A stretch of 64,000 nucleotides of DNA from Pseudochryseolinea flava. Its GTDB lineage: Bacteria; Bacteroidota; Bacteroidia; Cytophagales; Cyclobacteriaceae. This document shows positions 17,595 to 25,994 of the stretch, in pieces. The first letter of the stretch is position 1. Each line of letters starts with the position of its first letter. The DNA lies in assembly GCF_003286915.1 (NCBI RefSeq), contig NZ_QMFY01000018.1, positions 1-64,000 of the forward strand, read 5' to 3'. The notes below the pieces were generated by a model, which saw nothing but the letters and a program-made list of their open reading frames with translations, did no database searches and had not been told where the DNA came from. A program made the translations under genes and the position numbers.

Positions 17595-17835
17595 ATGTTG
17601 TACATGCCGATGCTGTTGATCAATCACTTCAAAAGAAAAATTCATTCGGCAATGTCAGAGAAAATGAAACTCGTCCTGGGTTTTATCAGCGCACTAGTAA
17701 CTGCAGCGGCAATCACTTTTTAAATGTTTATGCTTCCCGGCGCAGAAGAATTACTATTGGGGTGGTGCCGTAATTTTCAGTTTTGGATTTCTACCATTTC
17801 TGTTCTTCACGATGTACAAGAAATCCATAGCATAG
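17595..17835 (+). pseudogene. Broken small two-TM membrane protein gene
   Basis: Joined frames read like one small membrane protein. The first part (17595-17723) ends KMKLVLGFISALVTAAAITF at a TAA (17721-17723). The same frame continues at once as MFMLPGAEELLLG, and after a 1-base shift near 17758-17766 becomes AVIFSFGFLPFLFFTMYKK, ending at 17835. Two hydrophobic segments, a central P-G-A and a terminal F-L-P-x-x-F-x-x-x-Y-K-K resemble a common small Bacteroidota membrane-protein type usually reading K-x-x-H-W-P-G-A between two helices. One stop and one frameshift indicate decay. The assignment is from pattern memory only. Confidence 0.5.
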
Positions 17836-17867
17836 CTGTGTTGAAACCCATGCCTGATCTCCAACAA

Positions 17868-17922
17868 CCTAATACCTAATACCTAATACCTAATACCTAA
17901 TACCTAATACCTAATACCTAAT
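17868..17922. repeat. Tandem heptamer CCTAATA, about 8 copies
   Basis: Seven perfect copies of CCTAATA plus a partial copy occupy 17868-17922, between the decayed membrane-protein gene and the end of the convergent RES gene. This is the cleanest heptamer array in the window. Perfect short repeats of this kind are prone to slippage, so copy number may vary among cells. Confidence 0.95.
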
Positions 17923-17935
17923 CTCCAATACTCAA

Positions 17936-18391
17936 CTACTTATTCTCAATTAAAGTTAATCGCTTATCCAGCAGAATGCTTTTTGAGTCTTGTAGTTTGA
18001 TTTGATAGGCCGACTCGTGACGCGGGTTGATGATGTAGTTGTAGGCGTCAGAGATAAGCGCAGAAGGCACTTTCATCAAGAGATGCGAATTGTTTTTGGC
18101 AAACTGATCACCTACTGCCCGCGTTGCTTCTTCATCTTTATACCATGTTTTCGAGAGTTTGGGAATGTAGGGTTCGATACCGTCAGGAACTTCGATTCCC
18201 ATCATCACATAATCTTTTCCAATTTGTTCCAAAGGAATTCTGATGGCGATTTCCAATGCCGCGAGAATGTTGTTCTCTGCCGTATATACGAGAAATGTTC
18301 CCGGATTATTCCAGCGCCCGCCGTACATGGAAGCGCCGGTTCCGCTGAGATCCTTAGACCACTTCGATAAACAACAACGATAAAGAATCAT
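17936..18391 (-). CDS. RES-domain toxin
   Basis: RES-domain toxins deplete NAD+ in the cytoplasm. The 151-aa product fits the family size and has the expected landmarks: an early Y-R (residues 4-5), the G-G-R-W-N motif near residue 25, V-Y-T-A-E with a helix rich in alanine and glutamate after it, and a late N-P-x-H segment. It starts inside the stop codon of the upstream antitoxin gene (4-bp overlap), the normal layout of RES/Xre pairs. It converges on the dcw cluster across the heptamer array. Confidence 0.85.
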   Translation of the reverse strand: MILYRCCLSKWSKDLSGTGASMYGGRWNNPGTFLVYTAENNILAALEIAIRIPLEQIGKDYVMMGIEVPDGIEPYIPKLSKTWYKDEEATRAVGDQFAKNNSHLLMKVPSALISDAYNYIINPRHESAYQIKLQDSKSILLDKRLTLIENK

Positions 18392-18807
18392 GCAAGGATA
18401 CCGTGTTCGATTCTTCCAAGTGTTCGCAGTATTTCATCAATACCACGACGCGTGTTAATTAGCTCGATGGGTTTCTCTCCATGGAAATCAATGGAAGGAC
18501 GATTGAGCCATTCGTTGAAGTACTCAAGTGAATTAAAAATTTCTTTTCCTTTAGCGTATAATTCTGCAAGGTGAATTAACCGATCGCTGATATACAAACG
18601 CAAACGTTCTTTTGGTTTGTAATTGTCAAGTGTACGTTTTGTTACATCCAGGTAGTTGAACAAACGACGCTCATCGAGGTTTACTTGGGTCATAAAGAAA
18701 ACAAGGGATTGCTTTGGAAGCCCCTCTTCCGCTAGATCGTCAAGGTCTTTTGGTTTGCCGAGAACTTTACTGCCACCCAATAAATCGGTAATCTTGTTCT
18801 TTGTCAT
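18388..18807 (-). CDS. Xre/MbcA/ParS-type antitoxin (DUF2384)
   Basis: The 139-aa product is the cognate antitoxin of the RES protein. Its C-terminal toxin-binding domain reads W-L-N-R-P-S-I-D-F-H-G-E-K-P-I-E-L-I and later L-G-R-I-E-H-G, the classic DUF2384 pattern. The middle part has an Xre-like helical DNA-binding region. A longer frame reaches 18978, but the extra 57 codons overlap nth and do not look like this family, so ATG at 18807 is chosen. Autorepression of the pair is usual in the family. It overlaps the toxin gene by 4 bp. Confidence 0.85.
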   Translation of the reverse strand: MTKNKITDLLGGSKVLGKPKDLDDLAEEGLPKQSLVFFMTQVNLDERRLFNYLDVTKRTLDNYKPKERLRLYISDRLIHLAELYAKGKEIFNSLEYFNEWLNRPSIDFHGEKPIELINTRRGIDEILRTLGRIEHGILA

Positions 18808-18857
18808 AACCGGAAAATTTTCTATAAAGCTAACGAAAATTTTCCAAATATGGTTCG

Positions 18858-19502
18858 CTAGTCCCGCAGGTCTTTGCGCATGTACTTCGAACAGATTGGG
18901 CATTCCGTCCAAATATGGCCTCTGGCAGGGCAAAACGCCCTTCCAAAATAGATAATTTGTAAATGCGCTACATTCCATTTTGACTCCGGAATAAGTCTTT
19001 TCAAATCTTTTTCCGTCTGCTCAACACTTTTCCCATTGGTTAAACCCCAACGGTAAGCCAACCGATGAATGTGTGTGTCGACCGGAAAGGCAGGAATGTT
19101 AAACCATTGTGTCATCACTACCGAGGCAGTCTTGTGTCCTACAGCAGGCAGAGACTCGAGCGCTTCAAAAGTATTGGGAACTTCTCCATTGTACCGATCG
19201 ATAAGTATTTGTGACAGCCCATGTATCCCCTTAGACTTCATCGGAGACAATCCACAAGGTTTGATGATCTCTCGAATTTCCTCCACCGACAACTTTATCA
19301 TATCGTATGGATTATCGGCCATTTTGAAAAGCGACGGCGTCGTTTTGTTTACGCGCTCATCGGTACATTGTGCCGATAATAAAACAGAAATCAACAGTGT
19401 ATACGCATCCTTATGATGAAGGGGGACTTCGGGTTTAGGAAAATGTTTATCTAAAATATTTAAGATGTCGCTTACTTTTTCCGCTTTTGTCATAATGACC
19501 AA
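18858..19502 (-). CDS. nth: Endonuclease III (DNA glycosylase/AP lyase)
   Basis: Nth removes oxidised pyrimidines and cuts the abasic site. The 214-aa product has the helix-hairpin-helix L-P-A-V-G-H-K-T-A with catalytic Lys124 and the F-P-V-D-T-H-I-H-R segment with catalytic Asp142. The C-terminus normally binds a 4Fe-4S cluster through C-x6-C-x2-C-x5-C. Here only three cysteines are seen (C191, C201, C204), spaced x9 and x2, with no fourth before the end, so the cluster may be absent or altered. Translation may begin at the M of MTKAEK (19493). The toxin-antitoxin pair follows after 50 bp. Confidence 0.9.
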   Translation of the reverse strand: MVIMTKAEKVSDILNILDKHFPKPEVPLHHKDAYTLLISVLLSAQCTDERVNKTTPSLFKMADNPYDMIKLSVEEIREIIKPCGLSPMKSKGIHGLSQILIDRYNGEVPNTFEALESLPAVGHKTASVVMTQWFNIPAFPVDTHIHRLAYRWGLTNGKSVEQTEKDLKRLIPESKWNVAHLQIIYFGRAFCPARGHIWTECPICSKYMRKDLRD

Positions 19503-19508
19503 TAGGCT

Positions 19509-20711
19509 TTAAGGATACAATAAATATTTTGCGCGCATCTTTTCATATTGGGCAAGACCATCTTTCCACGAGTCGCGAATTTGTGCTTCGGTCAATCCGT
19601 CTTTCAATTGTTTTTTGAAAACATCATTTCCCATGATTTTATCAAACATTCCAATGAAGAATTTGTCTTTCTCGGGATACGCCTTATACATTTCAAAGAT
19701 GTACTGCAGATCGATTTTGTCAGTCGGCACACTGGCTTGTCGAAGGTCTAATCCATAACACAGCTTATTCTCGTGCGGAGGATTAACCGCTACACCAGGC
19801 ATATTGATCGGCGTGAATTGGAATGCATAAGATTTTAGCAGTGGGTTTCCTAGAACTTGAAAGGGGAATTCTGTTCCTCGTCCAATGCTGATCACAGTTT
19901 GTTCCAATAGACAAACGGATGGATATAGTTTGATCGACTGTTGGTTCGGAAGGTTGGGAGAAGGTTTCACCGGAAGTACATACTCGTCATGATGTTTCCA
20001 GCCGTGGACCTTGACGATCTTCAGCTCACATTTTTTTCCGCCTGCAAGCCAGCCTTCTCCGTTGATCATCTGCGCGAGCTCAGCAACGGTTAACCCATGA
20101 ACGATTGGAATAGCATGCATACCAACGAACGATTTGAATGCGGGTTGAAGAATAGGTCCGTCGAAATACCCGCCATGCGGATTAGGACGATCGAGCACAA
20201 TGAGCTGCTTATTGTTTTCAGCACAAGACTCCATCATGTAATGCATGGTGCTGATGTAAGTATAGAAACGTGCACCCACGTCTTGTATGTCGAAAATGAT
20301 TACGTCGACATCGGCAACTTGTGCAGTTGTGGGTTTTCGGTTTGCGCCATAAAGTGATACAATCGGAAGTCCCGTTTTTGTATCCACGCCATCTTTTACG
20401 TGCTCGCCGTTAGCTGCCATCCCGCGAAATCCATGCTCTGGCGCGAAGATCTTCCGTATGGTAACACCGAGACTGATCAGTGTGTCTGCGAGGTGAGTTT
20501 GATTATTGACCAACGATGTATGATTCACCACCAATGCCACATTTTTTCCCTTTGTGAGCGGCAGAATTTTGTCGAGCTGATCGGCTCCCATCAATACTTT
20601 GCTGGGCACTGTGGCAGCTCCTGAGGGCGATTCAACTGTTGGACGCGGTGGTTGGCCCGTGCATTGGCATGTCCACAGAACAAGCAGAACGAAGGTCGAT
20701 ATTCTAATCAT
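19509..20711 (-). CDS. namZ: DUF1343 protein, NamZ-type exo-beta-N-acetylmuramidase (GH171)
   Basis: A 400-aa exported protein with an N-terminal signal sequence; C15 or C17 could be a lipid-attachment cysteine, but the lipobox is imperfect. The family motifs are N-H-T-S-L near residue 64, F-A-P-E-H-G-F-R-G, V-S-L-Y-G, D-I-Q-D-V-G-A-R-F-Y-T-Y and L-D-R-P-N-P. Characterised DUF1343 proteins release terminal N-acetylmuramic acid from peptidoglycan fragments, so this is a likely cell-wall recycling enzyme. It is divergent from the permease gene at 20782. Confidence 0.85.
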   Translation of the reverse strand: MIRISTFVLLVLWTCQCTGQPPRPTVESPSGAATVPSKVLMGADQLDKILPLTKGKNVALVVNHTSLVNNQTHLADTLISLGVTIRKIFAPEHGFRGMAANGEHVKDGVDTKTGLPIVSLYGANRKPTTAQVADVDVIIFDIQDVGARFYTYISTMHYMMESCAENNKQLIVLDRPNPHGGYFDGPILQPAFKSFVGMHAIPIVHGLTVAELAQMINGEGWLAGGKKCELKIVKVHGWKHHDEYVLPVKPSPNLPNQQSIKLYPSVCLLEQTVISIGRGTEFPFQVLGNPLLKSYAFQFTPINMPGVAVNPPHENKLCYGLDLRQASVPTDKIDLQYIFEMYKAYPEKDKFFIGMFDKIMGNDVFKKQLKDGLTEAQIRDSWKDGLAQYEKMRAKYLLYP

Positions 20712-20781
20712 AAGACGGCGAGTGTTGGTTGAGACGGAATGTTATTCTATTTTGCGACAACGCCGAAAAGTTAGTAAGAAA

Positions 20782-22002
20782 TTGAACCTTTCGTATTTCA
20801 TATCCAAAAGAATCACGCGCGAACAGAAAGAGGGTTTTGCTTCAACGATTCACACCATCGCCATTGTGATTATTAGCGTTGGATTGGCAGCAGCCATCAT
20901 TTCGTTTCTGGTGATGAAAGGTTTTCAAAATACGGTGAAAGAAAAAATATTCTCCTTCACGGGACACCTCCTCATTCAGAAACAATCGCTTGAACGTTCG
21001 ATGGAAGAGGAACCGTTTAACTTTTATACACCTGCCTTTACCAATCCACAAGGCAACGATAATATTCGTCACAGCCAAGAGTATGCGCACAAAGTTGGTA
21101 TTGTAAAGGCTCAAGATGAAGTACTCGGCGTCGTGTTAAAAGGCGTTGGTAAGAGTTTCGATCAGAAGAGCTTTGAGCCGTACTTGATAGAGGGGAAGTT
21201 TATCAAATTTCCAGACTCCGCGTATTCTAATCAGGTTGTGGTAAGTAAAATAATTGCCGATAAGTTACGCGCAAAAGTAGGTGACGACTTGGGCGTTCAC
21301 TTCCTTCAAAATCCACCGCGCTTTCGGAAATTGAAAATCGCAGGCATCTATCAAACACATTTGTCTGAATACTTCGATAGTAAGATTATCATTGGCGATA
21401 TACGCTTGATCAGAAGGTTGAATGATTGGTCGGACAGTCTAGCGGGTGGTGTGGAGATTTTTTTGCATGATGTCGAAAAGGTTGACGCGACGCAGGAATG
21501 GGTAGGGGAGTCGATGGATTTCGATTTGGATGTTCAGAAGATTAGCGATCTGTATATGCAGGTATTTGAATGGCTAAATCTAGTAAGTAGGCAGGTGAAC
21601 ATGATATTGGCCATCATTCTCCTTGTGATATGTGTAAATATGGTTTCTATTGTGCTGATCTTGGTAATGGAGCGTACGCAAATGATCGGCATGCTAAAGG
21701 CGCTGGGCGCGAGTAATGGCGCCGTGCGATCTGTTTTTATTTTTCAGGGCATGAATCTGATCTTAAAGGGCCTTTTTTGGGGTAACGTTCTTGGGCTTTC
21801 ATTGTGTTTCATTCAAGATCAGTTCAAAATAGTGAAGCTGAATCCGCACGATTATTACATGGAATTCGTGCCCATTAGCTGGAATTGGGAAGTTGTAGGT
21901 TTGCTGAACCTGCTTACATTTGCAGTCGTTACGTTGGTTTTATTGTTGCCTACAATGGTTATTTCCAGGATTAACCCAATACGGGCTATTAGGTTTGATT
22001 AA
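20782..22002 (+). CDS. FtsX-family ABC transporter permease (LolC/E-like)
   Basis: The product (406 aa from TTG at 20782) has a membrane segment near the N-terminus (about 25-50), a periplasmic MacB-like domain of about 220 residues and three C-terminal membrane segments with the FtsX domain. The segment M-L-K-A-L-G-A-S-N is typical of LolC/LolE and MacB permeases. These move lipoproteins or other envelope substrates when paired with an ATPase, but no ATPase gene is nearby. The family usually begins MNLSxFIxxR, which supports 20782; an in-frame TTG at 20752 is an alternative. Confidence 0.85.
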   Translation: MNLSYFISKRITREQKEGFASTIHTIAIVIISVGLAAAIISFLVMKGFQNTVKEKIFSFTGHLLIQKQSLERSMEEEPFNFYTPAFTNPQGNDNIRHSQEYAHKVGIVKAQDEVLGVVLKGVGKSFDQKSFEPYLIEGKFIKFPDSAYSNQVVVSKIIADKLRAKVGDDLGVHFLQNPPRFRKLKIAGIYQTHLSEYFDSKIIIGDIRLIRRLNDWSDSLAGGVEIFLHDVEKVDATQEWVGESMDFDLDVQKISDLYMQVFEWLNLVSRQVNMILAIILLVICVNMVSIVLILVMERTQMIGMLKALGASNGAVRSVFIFQGMNLILKGLFWGNVLGLSLCFIQDQFKIVKLNPHDYYMEFVPISWNWEVVGLLNLLTFAVVTLVLLLPTMVISRINPIRAIRFD

Positions 22003-22028
22003 TAGCGTTTAAACTCTAATATATTTTA

Positions 22029-22036
22029 TACCTTTG
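22029..22036 (+). promoter_or_regulatory. Probable -7 box TACCTTTG
   Basis: TACCTTTG fits the Bacteroidota -7 consensus TAnnTTTG and lies 42 bp before the start codon of the unknown gene at 22078. The -33 region is A/T-rich without a clear TTTG. Confidence 0.45.
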
Positions 22037-22077
22037 TAGATGTAAGGAGCCCACCTTATATCCGAAATGTTACTGTT

Positions 22078-22635
22078 ATGCAGCTTAAATTTAAAAATCC
22101 GGTAAGACCGGACTTGACCTCTACTATCCAAAAAAGGAACCGCAGATTGCAGGCATTCTTTAACGCTAAGAATCTTGACATCCGGTTACATGGCGATGCC
22201 CAAAATCCACTGATGGTGTTGTGTGGTTGTGTTGGTTTATCCGCTTACGTTCACAATTTTGATTTGCGTATGCTCGACAAACCCAATCAAGGTGAAGTGA
22301 TGAAAATCTTCAAGCTTACCGAGATTGTGCAAGGAACCCGCGAAGAAGTTGTGGAATGGCTTCAGAAGTACCCGCAAATGCCATTGTACCGCATTCAGCA
22401 CGCTGGAAGCAAACTTTTCCTTTGTGGTTTTAACTTTGTTGACCGCGAACAAAAGCTTGGACGCTATCCTGTTTTTGCACGTGAAGACTATCATATCTAC
22501 AAGCAGAAAGAAGCTGCGGAAGATATTCTGAACATGCTGAAGGAAGATGGCTACGAAGCGGAAATCACCGAGCCAGATTTAGAACTTGTGAAGTCTCACG
22601 TAGGCCCGATCTCTTTCGTTGGTTTGGAAGACTAA
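22078..22635 (+). CDS. Conserved-looking protein of unknown function
   Basis: The 185-aa product is soluble and has no signal peptide or membrane segment. No family was recognised. Visible features are a basic N-terminus (about 1-30), a short hydrophobic strand P-L-M-V-L-C-G-C-V-G-L, and a mixed alpha/beta middle with several aromatic residues (Y-R-I-Q-H-A-G-S-K-L-F-L-C-G-F-N-F). An acidic C-terminus follows. Codon use matches the neighbours and a plausible -7 box precedes it, so it is probably a real gene with its own promoter. It converges on the glycosyltransferase gene with a 16-bp gap. Confidence 0.75.
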   Translation: MQLKFKNPVRPDLTSTIQKRNRRLQAFFNAKNLDIRLHGDAQNPLMVLCGCVGLSAYVHNFDLRMLDKPNQGEVMKIFKLTEIVQGTREEVVEWLQKYPQMPLYRIQHAGSKLFLCGFNFVDREQKLGRYPVFAREDYHIYKQKEAAEDILNMLKEDGYEAEITEPDLELVKSHVGPISFVGLED

Positions 22636-22651
22636 AAGTTTGTCAAGCAGT

Positions 22652-23398
22652 TTATCCTACCGGGATATATTTCTTGAACCAACTTTGAATGGTCATTTGC
22701 AAAACGCCGAAGAAGGCTTCTTTGAAGATGCCAGCAGACATCTTTGACTCTCCTCGTGTGCGGTCGGTGAAGATGATAGGTACCTCTTGGAGATTAAAAC
22801 CGAATTTCCAGGCTAGGAATTTCATTTCTATTTGAAATGCATAACCTACAAACTTGATCTCGTCCAGCGGGATGGTCTGCAGCACCTTCCGGCGATAGCA
22901 AACAAAACCTGCTGTCGTATCTTTTACCGGGATGCTCGTAATCAGGCGCACATAGGTACTAGCAAAATATGACAGTAGTACGCGGCCCATCGGCCAGTTC
23001 ACAACGTTCACGCCAGTCGCATATCGCGAGCCAATAGATACATCGGCTCCGCGCGCTTCACATGCGGTATGTAAATGCACCAAGTCTTTCGGATCATGCG
23101 AAAAATCCGCATCCATCTCCAAAATGTAATCGTAATTTTTTTCCAGCGCATACTTAAAGCCGGTGATGTAGGCCGTACCCAATCCAAGCTTTCCAGAACG
23201 TTTATACAGTTGAAGTCTATTCTCAGTGGTGTTGTAAACTTGCTGGAGTTCTTCAACAATCTGCCCTGTTCCGTCTGGCGAATTGTCGTCAACAATCAGT
23301 AAGTGAAATGATTTTGGTAGTGCAAAGACAGCATCAATGATCGCTCGGATATTCTCCCGCTCATTGTAGGTGGGTATAATGACAATCGCGTTTTGCAC
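22652..23398 (-). CDS. Polyprenol-phosphate mannosyltransferase-like GT2 enzyme
   Basis: A 248-aa family-2 glycosyltransferase resembling dolichol/polyprenol-phosphate mannose synthase. The N-terminal V-I-I-P-T-Y-N-E-R-E-N-I, the L-I-V-D-D-N-S-P-D-G-T-G nucleotide-binding motif and the metal site M-D-A-D-F-S-H-D-P are all present. It has no C-terminal membrane domain, like the short, peripheral enzymes. Such enzymes load a sugar from GDP- or UDP-sugar onto a lipid carrier for later transfer across the membrane. The sugar donor cannot be told from sequence. Confidence 0.87.
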   Translation of the reverse strand: MQNAIVIIPTYNERENIRAIIDAVFALPKSFHLLIVDDNSPDGTGQIVEELQQVYNTTENRLQLYKRSGKLGLGTAYITGFKYALEKNYDYILEMDADFSHDPKDLVHLHTACEARGADVSIGSRYATGVNVVNWPMGRVLLSYFASTYVRLITSIPVKDTTAGFVCYRRKVLQTIPLDEIKFVGYAFQIEMKFLAWKFGFNLQEVPIIFTDRTRGESKMSAGIFKEAFFGVLQMTIQSWFKKYIPVG

Positions 23399-23519
23399 AG
23401 CCTAATGGTTCCTAACAAAACTAGGAAAAACACCACTTTAAACAATCGTTTTCCAACGCCGAAAATGCTTTTTCGACGGTCTTTCGATCGATAGCCTGTT
23501 TTTTTAGACATCTTGGCGT

Positions 23520-23575
23520 AGTGTGTCGGCGTGTTCGTGTTGATACACTTTTGTCCGCGTCAACACGCCAACATT
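23520..23575. repeat. Inverted GTGTTG/CAACAC repeat
   Basis: GGCGTGTT and GTGTTGA on the left (from about 23527) are matched by TCAACAC and AACACGCC on the right (about 23558-23571), allowing a hairpin in the gap between the EF-G paralogue and the glycosyltransferase. The words match the octamer family seen at 969-1008. Confidence 0.6.
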
Positions 23576-23583
23576 TGCAACCA

Positions 23584-25710
23584 TCAAACTACTGCCGCCT
23601 CGTGATTCATCTTTGCTAATTTCAGTTGATGATCCGTAGGCACAGGTGCATACTCGGCAAATGTCTGTGTGAAATTGGCACGTCCCTGCGATAATGAACG
23701 CAGTGCCGTCGAATAACGATCAAGTTCTGCCAGCGGCGTTCTGGCTTTGATCACTTGAAAATTTTCGGCACCATCCATCCCCATGATCAACGATCGTCGT
23801 GTTTGCAGATCGCTCATCACTTCGCCCATCACTTCTTCCGGCAACCTGATTTCAACATCATAAATTGGTTCGAGTAATTGTGGCTCTGATTTTAAGAAGG
23901 CTTCTTTAAAGGCCATCATTCCCGCAATCTTGAATGAGATGTCATTGGAATCGACTGGATGCATCTTTCCATCGAATACCATCACGCGTACATCACGCAC
24001 ATAAGATCCTGTGATCGGACCTTCTTCCATTTTTTCCATCACACCTTTTAATATCGAGGGAATGAAACGCGCATCGATTACGCCGCCGACAATACAATTA
24101 TAGAAGACGAGTTTGCCGCCCCATTCGAGATCGATTTCCTCTTTGCCGCGCACCGAGTACTCTGTTGGTTCCGGCATGCCTTCATAGTAGGGCTCGATTT
24201 TTAGATGAACTTCACCAAATTGTCCTGCGCCTCCGGATTGTTTTTTATGCCGATACATCGCTGATGCCGACCGTCGAATAGTTTCGCGGTAAGATATTCT
24301 CGGTGTTACAAACTCGATATTCAATTTGTAAACATTTTCGAGATACCATTTGCACATCGCCAGGTGTAATTCTCCTTGTGCGGAAATGATGAGTTGCTTC
24401 AACTCCTTCGCGTAAGCAACTTCAATCGTCGGATCTTCCTGATGAATACGATGAAGAACTTCGCCGATCTTTTCATCGTCATTTTTGCTTTTGGCGACGA
24501 CTGCCGTTCGAATGCGTGGCGCCGGAAACTCAATCGGCTGAATGGTGATGTTGTGCCCTTTTGCATGAAGCGTTTGATTCGTAAAAGTATCCTTTAATTT
24601 TAACGTCGCACCGATGTCGCCAGCAACAAGTTTGTCAATAGTGTGTCGCGTCTTACCATCCATAATAAAAAGTTGATGAATTCGCTCCGCTGTACCGGAC
24701 GCACTGTTTATCAATTCATCGCCAACTGCGATTTCCCCAGTGATCACTTTAAAGAAAGATAACTTTCCTAAGTTAGGCTCAAGGTGTGTTTTGAAAATGA
24801 AAATACAAGTAGGTTGTGTTCTATCGAAAGGAACAGGTATTCCACCTGTAGACAACTCAGGTTGGGCTTCTTGTGGCGTTGGTGCTACATTGTCGATAAA
24901 ACCCATCATACGACCGCTTCCCATATTCTTTCTTGCAGACATAACAAAAACAGGAAATACATCATGTCTGACCATTCCGATCTTTAACCCTTCGCGCATT
25001 TCGTCTTCATCGAGCGTGCCTTTTTCAAAATAGTGTTCCATGAGTTTCTCATCGTTCTCGGCCGCTTTTTCGACCAACGCATTGTGTAATTCATTCGCGC
25101 GTTCTAGCTCTGCTTCTGGAATGGCTAGCTTTTCCGGTTTACCACCGCCTTCCGGAAATTTGTACATCACCATTTTCAACAAGTCAACGATCGCGCTAAA
25201 CCCTTCGCCTGTGGTGAGCGGATATTGCATTTGCGTGACGGCGCTACCAAATGTTTTTTGAAGCGACTCCAGTGCATCGTCAAAGTTTGCTTTCGGATGA
25301 TCTACCTGATTGATGGCAAAGATGGTAGGCTTTTGAAAACGGTCGACGTAATTCCAAACGAGCTCTGTGCCCACTTCTACGCCGTGTTGTGCGTTGATGA
25401 CCATCACGCAAGTGTCCGCTACGCGTACAGAAGAAATCATCTCACCAATGAAATCGTCGAAGCCAGGCGTATCGATGATGTTAATCTTGTAGTCTTTCCA
25501 TTCGGTATGGAGCGATGTTGCGAAAACAGAGTTACCTCTTTCTTGTTCAATGTCGTGATAGTCGGATACGGTGTTTTTACTTTCAATGGTGCCACGCCGA
25601 TGCGTGATACCGGCTTCAAATAGCATGTCTTCGGCCAGCAAAGTTTTGCCAGCCTTAGGCGCGCCCAACAGAACAATGTTCTTCAGATGTTTTTCATCGA
25701 ATACTTTCAT
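23584..25710 (-). CDS. EF-G-like translational GTPase paralogue, probable GTPase-impaired EF-G2
   Basis: The 708-aa product has the full EF-G domain order (G domain, then domains II-V) and acts presumably on the ribosome. The P-loop G-A-P-K-A-G-K-T (16-23) is intact, but other GTPase motifs are changed. Switch I reads E-R-G-N-S-V (57-62) where EF-G has E-R-G-I-T-I. The G3 motif is D-T-P-G-F (80-84) with Phe84 in place of the catalytic His. G4 is N-Q-V-D (134-137) instead of N-K-x-D. An EF-G2 in gut Bacteroides is known to support translocation without GTP hydrolysis during starvation, and this protein has the matching signature. It is not the housekeeping fusA, which lies outside the window. 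Confidence 0.88.
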   Translation of the reverse strand: MKVFDEKHLKNIVLLGAPKAGKTLLAEDMLFEAGITHRRGTIESKNTVSDYHDIEQERGNSVFATSLHTEWKDYKINIIDTPGFDDFIGEMISSVRVADTCVMVINAQHGVEVGTELVWNYVDRFQKPTIFAINQVDHPKANFDDALESLQKTFGSAVTQMQYPLTTGEGFSAIVDLLKMVMYKFPEGGGKPEKLAIPEAELERANELHNALVEKAAENDEKLMEHYFEKGTLDEDEMREGLKIGMVRHDVFPVFVMSARKNMGSGRMMGFIDNVAPTPQEAQPELSTGGIPVPFDRTQPTCIFIFKTHLEPNLGKLSFFKVITGEIAVGDELINSASGTAERIHQLFIMDGKTRHTIDKLVAGDIGATLKLKDTFTNQTLHAKGHNITIQPIEFPAPRIRTAVVAKSKNDDEKIGEVLHRIHQEDPTIEVAYAKELKQLIISAQGELHLAMCKWYLENVYKLNIEFVTPRISYRETIRRSASAMYRHKKQSGGAGQFGEVHLKIEPYYEGMPEPTEYSVRGKEEIDLEWGGKLVFYNCIVGGVIDARFIPSILKGVMEKMEEGPITGSYVRDVRVMVFDGKMHPVDSNDISFKIAGMMAFKEAFLKSEPQLLEPIYDVEIRLPEEVMGEVMSDLQTRRSLIMGMDGAENFQVIKARTPLAELDRYSTALRSLSQGRANFTQTFAEYAPVPTDHQLKLAKMNHEAAVV

Positions 25711-25994
25711 GGCGGTAATGTTTTGGTGGAACGATAGATTTTAAAACAGACGGATGCCAGGCTTCGGTAAGCTTCAATAAAAAGACGCTCGACTGAAGTG
25801 ATTTCATAGGCAAGCGATTAAGGAGATTGGAAAGGAAGGAAATGTGAAATGAATATACTCTAAATAATCGGATTTGACTATTTGGTTATTGCTTTTCGTC
25901 AATTCGATGAGCATGCGTTAAACAGCTGTAAACTGCTTTCGGTTTAAGTTTTCTGTTTTAAGGTTTCTCTATCTTAGCATCAAATTCAATCATC

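Noticed and set aside
17868-17922. CRISPR-like array
   Set aside because: The units are 7 bp with no spacers, and no cas genes are in the window; it is a simple tandem repeat.
23296-23511. Minus-strand frame starting MSKKTGYRSKDRRKS with a hydrophobic stretch
   Set aside because: The first 38 residues look like a small membrane protein, but the frame then runs 100 bp into the glycosyltransferase gene in another frame. Without an early stop or homology it cannot be supported.
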